Below, piece by piece: positions 56,690 to 64,000 of a stretch of DNA of 64,000 nt. Positions within the stretch are counted from its first letter, which is position 1. Each line of letters opens with the position of its first letter. The DNA is from Meconema thalassinum (lineage: Eukaryota > Arthropoda > Insecta > Orthoptera > Tettigoniidae). Location: NCBI GenBank assembly GCA_946902985.2, contig OX336389.2, forward strand, positions 125,461,572 to 125,525,571. The letters run 5' to 3'. The notes under the pieces are model-generated. The model was not told the DNA's origin. It did not search any database and worked only from the letters and a program-made list of their open reading frames with translations. Position numbers and translations under genes: made by a program.

Positions 56690-57190
56690 GACCAGGAGTC
56701 GTAGTGGTTTCAAGTCCATTAGTCGTTCTTGCGTGCGTGTATAAAGGCTGTGTACTTTCGCCTGTGTCGATGAGGATAGATCTGTGCGAGTCTGGAGACG
56801 ACCCGGTTAACGTATGCGCGACCAATACATCCGAGACCGATACCAACAAGGAGGAGGTGGTGCAATGTTCTGGAGTGGCATCATGTATGGTCGCCGAACC
56901 CCTCTTGTGTGCATCCCAGGCATACGTTACATGGATACTATCCTAGCACCTGTGGTGAAAGTCAATGCTGACAATTGCGGCCAAAATTTCACTCGTGGAC
57001 GATAACGCTCGCCCGCACAGAGCTGGCATTGTCAATGCCTTTATTCAGGAGAATGGTATTCACAGAATGGACTGGCCTGCCTATGCTCCCGATCTCAATT
57101 GTGTAGAGCTGGCGTGCACACTGCTTAATAAATAAGTTCGTCCTCACTTTCATCCCCAATGTGCTCCATGGCAATATGCAAAACTTTTTT
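56690..57190 (+). pseudogene. Tc1-like transposase, C-terminal half
   Basis: Recognisable segments are RVWRRPG near 56790, then RDQYIRDRYQQGGGGAMFWS, PGIRYMDTIL, DNARPHRAGIVNAF and HRMDWPAYAPDLNCVE. The second Asp and the final Glu are 34 residues apart (DD34E, as in Tc1). A frameshift near 56998 and a stop near 57135 break it, and the N-terminal paired-like domain is missing. No inverted repeats were found. Confidence 0.82.
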
Positions 57191-57370
57191 GATGTTTGTC
57201 TTGGAACAGTAGAAATACTCAACACCCCATTTTCATTGAGAAAAAATATACTGTTATTGTTGTTTTTGATCCGTTTAGGGGCTTGTACGTCGTGGTCATC
57301 AGCTCCGTGTACTTGCAGTACGTGAAGAATTGCCTGATAACCTATGTTATTGTTGTGCCTTTATTAGTAT

Positions 57371-58046
57371 TGTTACGCGCCACCCCCCTAGTGGCACTTT
57401 TGTTAACTGGATTACGGTGGGTTGAAGCACAACACAGGTTGTTCCTTTAAATGAAATAATTAACTTTATTGCGGCCAGAACATACACCACTCATCAGCAA
57501 TTACAGACAGTTAGAACCTTACTCCAGTTTCCTCAAGTCTCTTCCTTGAGCGCTCTTGCCCCTTTCACTTGTCAACAAACCACAGAAGTTAAACCGTCCT
57601 AATGAGTCCGGTGGCCTTGACAGAAACTACCTGCCCCTCTTCCTCATGTACACCAACTAAAGTTACTTACGGTAATCCGCTACCCGCTGTTTCGCTGTCC
57701 ACAAGCTGGGGAAACAATGTCACTGGATTTCGTAACTCGCACGGCACTTCGTCACCACAATTCTGTCGCACTCGCTCAAAAGCACACACCCACAGAAAAC
57801 TCGGTCCCCTTACTGTTGAAGCCGCTTATATAGCAGGCTGGTGACTCAATGAATTCTAGAATCGTCCAGGACACACGGCTTCTCGACATTTCCTTCGCTG
57901 GCGGGGTCACGAACATTCAGGACCATCCCTTTGCCTAGTAGCCCTGTTGCATAAGGCGCACGCAATACTCGAGGCAAGGCACAGCCTAGCCCTGGGGCAG
58001 TTGTGACTCATGCGGCGAGCGATGACACAAACTCACAGCCATAACA
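57371..58046 (-). repeat. gypsy 3' LTR
   Basis: 676 bp, TG...CA. A TATA-like TATATAAG (minus strand, 57825-57832) and an AATAAA (minus strand, 57465-57470) fit promoter and polyadenylation signals. It differs from the other LTR by about 8 changes, for example near 57750-57795 and 57920. Confidence 0.95.
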
Positions 58047-59403
58047 CCGCCCCCTTCCTAAAAGGCTGATCGTCCCGATCAATCATTGGTCCGTCTGTGT
58101 CCTTCCGTAGGCTGCCAGGCGATCTCGATGCACGATCTTCATCTTCGCCCTCAGGCTCCGCTGGATCCTGTAGACGACATCGTTGATCCGTTTCACGACT
58201 CGGTACGGGCCCTCCCAGTTTGGGTGACAGGCCTTTCTTCCGTAACGGGTTGAATAGCCAGACCAGGTCGTCCTCGTGGAATCCGCCGGCATCCGTCTGT
58301 TGGTCGTATCGGGTCTTCATTCGGTCGGTCTCGATCCGCAGTTTCCTCCTCGCGAACGCGTGCACGTCCTCCAGTTGGTCGACCAGTTCTTGACAATACT
58401 GGCTTACCGGGACCGGATCATTCCCAGGTCGGCCAAAGGCAAGATCGACTGGTAGACGGAGTTCCCTCCCAAACATGGTCCGGGCTGGTGTGCACCCGGT
58501 GGCTTCATGCACGGCGGCGCGGTAGGCCAGGAGAAATAGAGGAAGATGTCTGTCCCAATCCCTCTGGTGCTCGCTGACGACTATTCGGAGATGGTTCTCG
58601 ATGGTGCGATTGACTCGCTCTACCATCCCGTCGGACTAAGGGTGTAGCGGCGTCGTCCTTGTCTTCCGGATTCCCAGCAGCTGGCATAGGTTCTGGAACA
58701 CCTGCGACTCGAAGTTCCTCCCTAGGTCGGAGTGCAGCTCCAGGGGTACTCCGTACCGGCTGACGAATTCCTTCACCAGGGTCTCTGCGATCGTCGCGGC
58801 TTCTTGGTTAGGGAGCGCATACGCCTCCGGCCATTTGCTGAAGTAGTCGCTGACGACCAATATGTAGCGGTTCCCTGCCTCGCTTAACGGGAATGGCCCA
58901 GCAACATCGATGGCCACTCTCTCCATGGGGCCGCCCACGTTGTAGGTCTTCAGTGGACCCCGTCGTCTTCGTCCTGGGCCCTTGCTGGCTGCGCAATCGT
59001 GGCACCTCGCGCAGTGGTTCTCCACGTCAGATGATCCTCCATGGACTTCCTTCAGGACTTCCTCCGTCATAGCCTTTGGAACGACGACTTGTTCCCGAGA
59101 TGTCTTCCCGTCGGCGCTCTCCCAGGTACGGCATATGAGGCCATCCCTCACAACCAGCGAGTCCCACTGCGCCCAGTAGGACTTAAACTTTGGGCTGCAG
59201 TCACTCACAATGTTCCACCCGGGTCTGGGGACACAGGCCCTCTTCCATTCGGCTATCAGTCCCAGGTCATCATCTTCTGCTTGTGCCCGCGTGAAAGATT
59301 CGCGGCTCCAGCTCCCTTGAAGTTCCACGGTAGTCCTTCGGCACTGTATCCCGGTGTTCTCCTCCCTTCGGGCACAGAAGGTGCAGTCTTCGGGGCACGG
59401 TCT
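58033..59403 (-). pseudogene. gypsy integrase, several lesions
   Basis: The region follows RNase H after a TGA near 59404. It begins with a linker, then the integrase zinc-binding region: the CARCHDC part is present but the stretch between the first His and this motif is reduced to a few residues (junction near 59030), so most of the HHCC module is lost in frame. The catalytic core has AIDVAGPF, LHSDLGRNFES and GMVERVNRTIENH, with a TAG stop at about 58634 just before the last. The C-terminal GPYRVVKRINDVVYRIQ segment is in another frame (from about 58215). No chromodomain was seen. Confidence 0.9.
58047..58059 (-). other. Polypurine tract
   Basis: AGGAAGGGGGCGG on the minus strand lies directly before the 3' LTR, the expected site for plus-strand DNA priming. 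Confidence 0.8.
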
Positions 59404-62151
59404 TCATGACAGGGCGTCGGCGTTAGAATGCAGTTGGCCTTTCCTGTGCTGAATCTCAAAGTTGTACTGTTGAAGCCTCTCTAACCACCGCGCGAGTTGA
59501 CCCTCGGGCTGCTTGAAGTTCAGGAGCCACCGCAGGGATGCATGGTCGGTCCTGATGAGAAATTCTTGCCCGTACAGATACTTGTGGACGTGTTCAATGG
59601 TCTTCACGATGGCGAGCAGCTCCTTCCTGGTGACGCAGTAGTTCCTTTCTGGCTTTGACAAGGCCTTGCTGAAGTAGGCCACTACTCTCTCCTCGCCGTC
59701 CACTACTTGCGACAGGATCCCCCCTATGCCAAAGTCGCTGGCATCGGTGTCGACGATGAACCTTGTTCCAGGTCTGGGGTAGACCAGAATAGGCGCGGTG
59801 CTCAGAGCCTGCTTGAGTTGTTCGAAGGCACTGTGGCATTCTGCTGTCCACGTGAAGAGTTGGTCCTTCTCAGTCAGTCGATGTAAAGGTTTGGCGATGT
59901 CGGCGAATCCTCTCACGAAGCGACGGTAATAAGTGCAGAGTCCCAGGAAGCTTCGTAGTTGGGACTTGTCCTTCGGAACTGGCCACTCCCTCACAGCTGC
60001 GGTCTTCTCTGGGTCGGTGCGCACCCCTTCCTCGGAGACGATATGCCCAAGGTACTGGACCCGCTTCTGGAAGAGCTGACACTTCTTGGGGCTCAACTTC
60101 AGCTGGGCAGCCCGTAGCTTCAACAAGATCTCCTTCAGGTTGCTGTAGTGCTCCTCGAAGCTTCTCCCCAGAACGATGACGTCGTCTAGGTAGACCAGGC
60201 AGGTCTTCCAGTGTAGTCCCCTCAGAATGGACTCCATTAGCCTTTCGAAGGTCGCAGGGGCGTTGCACAGACCGAATGGCATGACGGTGAACTGCCAGAG
60301 CCCGCTGCCCACAGAGAACGCCGTTTTCTCGCGGTCCTTAGGGTGGACCTCCACCTGCCAGTAGCCACTCTTCAAATCCAAGGTGGAGAACCATCTTGAT
60401 CCTGATATGGTGTCCAGCGTGTCGTCGATCCGGGGTAGAGGGTAGCTGTCCTTCTTCGTGACGTCGTTCACCCGCCTGTAGTCCACGCAGAACCTGGTGG
60501 AACCGTCCTTCTTCTTCACAAGCACGACCGGGGAACTCCAAGGACTATGTGATGGCTCGATCACCCCTTGATCCTTCATCTCTTCTATCATCCGGTCGAC
60601 TTCGGCTTGCTTGGCGAGCGGGACACGTCGGAATGGGGCCCTAATCGGTGCGCTGTCCCCAACGTCGATTCTATGCTGGACCAAGCTTGTCCTGCCGAAG
60701 TCTTTGCTCCCCACGGAGAAGACATCCTGGAATTCGTGTAGCAGGTCCCGAAGTTGGCGTGATTGTTCCTCGTCTAAATAGTCCTGGGATCCTTGGTACA
60801 GCTTCTGTAGTTCTTCTGGCAGGGCGCGCCTTCTTCGGTTGTCCGTCTGCAGGTGTCCGTCCGTCGTGTCTGTGATGCGGGCAATCCAGGTAACGGGCTC
60901 GCAGATTCCTAGGTTGGTGTCCCGGCGAACCGTAATATCGTAGTCGTTCAGGTTGGACAGGCGGACGTACGGCCGAGACGTCGTGTTGATGAGAGTCTTG
61001 GCAACTAGCAATCCTTTTGTCTGGATGTCCTCATATTTTGGCTCGATGACAGCCGCCACTCCTTCGGCTGTTCCGTCGACAATTACGGCGGCGCTGACCT
61101 CCGTCCTGGCGGGAACGATGACGTCTTCTCTCAGCCTTACTCGTCGTGCGGTGACGGCCTCGTGTGCTGGTTGCAAAGCAAGCTCCTCACCTCCGAAGTG
61201 CAGAGTGTTGGTACTCAGGTCCAAGATGATGTTGTTCTGGTCCAGGAAGTCCAGTCCGATGATCACTTTATTTGATACGTCAGCCACAAGCACTGGATGC
61301 TTTATCGCCCGTCGACCAATGACGAACTCCAGTGATGCTTCGCCATGTACCGGTGCGGTCTCTCCGGTCGCGGTTATTAGCTGGAGGTTCCTTTGTGTGT
61401 GTTGCACTCTCCACTTCGGGATCACGGTGGGACTGACGATGGTCCTCGATGCTCCCGTGTCGATTAGCATGGGCCAGCTCTCTCCGTTGACGACTCCGTC
61501 GACCATCAGGCTGCTATTATCCCTCCGTAACTTCGTCACACGAACTTGGACTACCGGGGCTTGACGACTGTCACAAGCCAACCTTTGCCCCCCTAGGCTG
61601 GCTGATACTTGATTTCCTGGGCCGCGCGGTTTCCCTACGACTGACTGTCCCGACGGAAACCCTTGGCGGTGGCGATCACCACAGTCCTTGCTCAGGTGGC
61701 CTCTCTTACGGCAGGTCCAGCAGGTCAGTAGTCCTCTTCCGGGCCGCCTCTCCGGATGCCCTTCGGCTACGTTTTTGTTGGTGGTACTGCGATTCTTGAA
61801 GAAACGGCTTAGCGCCTCCATCAATTCGTCGGCCAGGGGCTTGGTCTCGTTGGTTTTTACTGGTTCGTCGACGTCCACTTGACGCACCCGCGCGTGCATT
61901 CTGGATGCCTGTTTTGCCGTCTCGAACTCAAGTGCGTGGCTCAGCGCATCTGCCAGGGTCTTATTGCGTGCGAGACGCAGCGCCTGTTGAGTGTCCGAGT
62001 CCCGTAGCCCGTCGGTGAAAGTCTGCGTCGCTATCTGCTCCAGAAAGTCGGCCGGCGCTGTTGGGTAGGCGAGCCTTACGAGGCGTGCGATGTCCATCTC
62101 GAACTCCTGCAGGGTTTCCGCGTTCTTCTGTACCCGGGTCCGGAGCTGCAT
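59404..62151 (-). pseudogene. gypsy Gag C-terminus, protease, reverse transcriptase and RNase H
   Basis: A 915-aa frame with no internal stop. Residues 1-160 are the end of Gag, with a zinc knuckle CX2CX4HX4C at 144-157. The retroviral-type aspartic protease has LIDTGA at 229-234. The RT spans about 500-700 with FSTLDLKSGYWQ (588-599), MPFGLCNAPATF (624-635) and the YLDD catalytic box (654-657). RNase H follows, with its DTDASD motif near residue 788. The first ATG is internal to Gag; upstream Gag is in other frames because of frameshifts. The frame ends in TGA directly after RNase H, before integrase. Gag and Pol in one frame suggests a fused polyprotein in this family. Confidence 0.93.
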
Positions 62152-63115
62152 CTGTTGGCCTGCTGAAGATGGCTATCTCCATATCGGGACTCCATATGGG
62201 CGATCAGTGAAGCGTAGTCCTGGGATCCAGTCGGGATGGCCTGAAGGACGTTAAGGGAGTCACCTCTCAGCGCTACAATGAGAGCTGTAGCCTTTTCTGT
62301 GTTGTTCCAGTTATTTATGGAACAGGCCGCCTCGAACTGACGTAAGTAGGTGCTCCACGGGACCTTTCCGTCGAAGGTTGGGGGCGTCACTCTGCTCTGT
62401 CCCGTTCCTGATATTCCCGGTGTACCTGTGGGCGGGCGTCGGCGCAGCTCGGCAACTTCCTCTTGAAGAGCGTTGAATCTCGCTTCCATCCCCGTCGACG
62501 GGCGTTGGTTCAGCTCAGAAATTTCTTTTTGTAAAGCGTTGAATTTTTCTTCCACCCCCGTCAGTGGGCGTTGGCGCAGTTCGGCAACTTCCTCTTGTAA
62601 GGCGTCAACTTCTTTTCTACTGCTGTGACTTCTTCACGTAGGCCCTGGCAGACTGTGTTGACTTCCTGACGCAGACCCTGTTCCAATTTCTTTTGACTTT
62701 CCTGTAATTTCGTCAGCAGACACTCTTCCAGATTTTTCTGGCCATCCAGAAATTTGGCGGTTAGGTTCTGTGCTAGCTTATTCTGACCGTCTTCTAATTT
62801 GGAAGTTAGGTCCTCGGCTAAACTTTTCTGGCTGTCTTCCATCTTCTTCAGGTCCTCCGCTAACTTATTTTGACCGTCTTCCATCTTCTTCTGGCCGTCT
62901 TCTAGCTTCTTCTGGCCGTCTTCTAATTTGGCAGTTAGGTCCTTGGTTAAATTCTTCTGGCCGTCTTCTAATTTGGCAGTTAGATCCTTGGTTAAATTCT
63001 CCTGGCCGTCTTCTAATTTGGCAGTTAGGTCCTTGGTTAAATTCTTCTGGCCGTCCTCCATTTTGGTTTCCATGCCATTTAACTTTTCTAGCAATGCTGC
63101 CAATTGCGCCTCCAT
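62076..63115 (-). pseudogene. gypsy Gag N-terminal and central parts, frameshifted
   Basis: ATG at 63115 starts a 184-aa frame that is almost entirely heptad-like coiled coil. It includes near-identical 15-residue repeats (LEDGQKNLTKDLTAK and variants, encoded by 45-bp DNA repeats at about 62920-63060). A one-base loss near 62608 leads to the next frame (62555-62076), with further coiled coil and a capsid-like region (FDGKVPWSTYLRQFEAACSI, TALIVALRGDSL). A second shift near 62155 leads into the Gag end of the 915-aa frame. Capsid-like patterns are typical of Ty3/gypsy Gag. Confidence 0.85.
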
Positions 63116-63215
63116 TTTAGTTGTTTGTCTTGTAAAGGGCAGGCACTCACAAGAAAATTAGAGAAAATGACCTGCTCGGGTTTTGAAACCAGGACCGTCA
63201 GGTGTTGTGCTTGAG

Positions 63216-63239
63216 TTCGTAATCCCGCTTCTGACACCA
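63216..63239 (-). other. Primer-binding site, tRNA-Leu type
   Basis: Two bases inside the 5' LTR the minus strand reads TGGTGTCAGAAGCGGGATTA. This is complementary to the CCA end of insect tRNA-Leu (known 3' end ...CCCACTTCTGACACCA) with one or two differences. Confidence 0.75.
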
Positions 63240-63241
63240 GT

Positions 63242-63918
63242 TGTTACGCGCCACCCCACTAGTGGCACTTTTGTTAACTGGATTACGGTGGGTTGAAGCA
63301 CAACACAGGTTGTTCCTTTAAATGAAATAATTAACTTTATTGCGGCCAGAACATACACCACTCATCAGCAATTACAGACAGTTAGAACCTTACTCCAGTT
63401 TCCTCAAGTCTCTTCCTTGAGCGCTCTTGCCCCTTTCACTTGTCAACAAACCACAGAAGTTAAACCGTCCTAATGAGTCCGGTGGCCTTGACAGAAACTA
63501 CCTGCCCCTCTTCCTCATGTACACCAACTAAAGTTACTTACGGTAATCCGCTACCCGCTGTTTCGCTGTCCACAAGCTGGGGAAACAATGTCACTGGATT
63601 TCGTAACTCGCACGGCACTTCGTCACCACACTTCTGTCGCACTCGCTCAAAAACACACCCCCACAGAAAACTCGGTCCCCTTACTGTTGAAGCCGCTTAT
63701 ATAGCAGGCTGGTGACTCAATGAATTCTAGAATCGTCCAGGACACACGGCTTCTCGACATTTCCTTCGCTGGCGGGGTCACGAACATTCTGGACCATCCC
63801 TTTGTCCTAGTAGCCCTGTTGCATAAGGCGCACGCAATACTCGAGGCAAGGTACAGCCTAGCCCTGGGGCAGTTGTGACTCATGCGGCGAGCGATGACAC
63901 AAACTCACAGCCGTAACA
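63242..63918 (-). repeat. gypsy 5' LTR
   Basis: 677 bp, TG...CA. It carries the promoter-like TATATAAG (minus strand, 63696-63703) that would drive the element. Followed by the GTAT target duplication. Confidence 0.95.
63696..63703 (-). promoter_or_regulatory. TATA-like box in the gypsy 5' LTR
   Basis: TATATAAG on the minus strand, upstream of the rest of the LTR. Start-site position is not determined. Confidence 0.5.
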
Positions 63919-64000
63919 GTATGATTATTTGTGCTTGAGGATAGGAATGGAAAGGATGAAATCATGGGCTCAAGTTAGGAACCATTGCAGTATTTGCCTC

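Larger units (their letters stand above)
57371..63918 (-). mobile_element. Ty3/gypsy LTR retrotransposon
   Basis: The element runs on the minus strand: 5' LTR at right (63242-63918), primer-binding site, gag, then pol in the order protease, RT, RNase H, integrase, polypurine tract and 3' LTR at left (57371-58046). The target duplication is GTAT (57367-57370 and 63919-63922). LTRs begin TG and end CA and differ at about 8 of 676 positions, so the insertion is recent. No envelope-like frame is present. Frameshifts in gag, two pol stops and an integrase deletion make it non-autonomous. Confidence 0.95.
57250..64000 (-). mobile_element. SINE A, antisense, split by the gypsy element
   Basis: The left part (57250-57370) shows the SINE A tail (TTTAGGGGCTTGTACGTCGT, GATAACCTATGTTATTG). 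The right part (63919-64000) continues it (ATTTGTGCTTGAG, GTTAGGAACCATTGCAGTAT) and runs off the window. The gypsy element sits between GTAT duplications. Confidence 0.8.

Noticed and set aside
57602..57844. 80-aa ORF repeated at 63473-63715
   Set aside because: Both lie in the two LTRs of the gypsy element and are antisense to it; the duplication reflects the LTRs, not a gene pair.
60648..61564. Plus-strand ORFs across the gypsy element
   Set aside because: They mirror the GC-rich minus-strand pol frame and show no protein similarity.

Overview
This window looks like intronic DNA of a large, repeat-rich insect genome. There is no prokaryotic gene organisation. I see three spliced host exons, tRNA-derived SINEs, RTE-like and CR1-like LINEs, Helitrons, hAT, Tc1/mariner, piggyBac, Harbinger, pogo and P-like DNA transposons, and one Ty3/gypsy LTR retrotransposon. 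Several SINEs (12236-12466, 32833-33169, 46318-46672, 53008-53358) resemble families I associate from memory with polyneopteran insects such as crickets, katydids and stick insects. That placement is inference.

Host gene. Three minus-strand exons fit one another exactly in splice phase. They encode the C-terminal half of a SEA domain (55250-55416), a Ser/Thr/Pro linker plus the first part of a Frizzled cysteine-rich domain (31239-31449), and the rest of that domain (15251-15492). All ten Frizzled-domain cysteines are present. The best match is a corin-like (atrial natriuretic peptide-converting enzyme-like) membrane protein. Its LDL-receptor, scavenger and protease exons would lie beyond position 1, and its N-terminus beyond position 64000. 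Almost everything else is intron filled with transposable elements.

Layout. 1-15.2 kb (intron 3' of the Frizzled exons): a decayed Helitron helicase interrupted by a hAT MITE, a SINE split by an RTE-like LINE, a mariner relic, a hAT MITE, stacked SINEs, and a Tc1-type MITE holding a SINE and a piggyBac element. 15.5-31.2 kb (intron between the Frizzled exons): another SINE split by a LINE, a 9.3-kb hAT element (19226-28546, perfect 8-bp target duplication) holding a Tc1-type MITE and two LINEs that themselves carry a Harbinger element and a SINE, a long inverted repeat with tRNA-like arms, and a full-length mariner with one stop codon. 31.5-55.2 kb: a pogo-like relic, an unclassified Gag-like ORF, a foldback element, an antisense LINE, a second Helitron with nested SINEs and tandem duplications, a CR1-like LINE, and a P-like element (52480-54638) with a THAP remnant. 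55.4-64 kb: a 285-315-bp repeat, a Tc1 transposase fragment, and a young but broken gypsy element (57371-63918; LTRs about 99% identical) inserted in a SINE.

No transposon here looks fully autonomous. Each coding copy has stops, frameshifts, truncations or in-frame deletions of catalytic motifs. I saw no bona fide tRNA, rRNA, CRISPR or operon-like feature.
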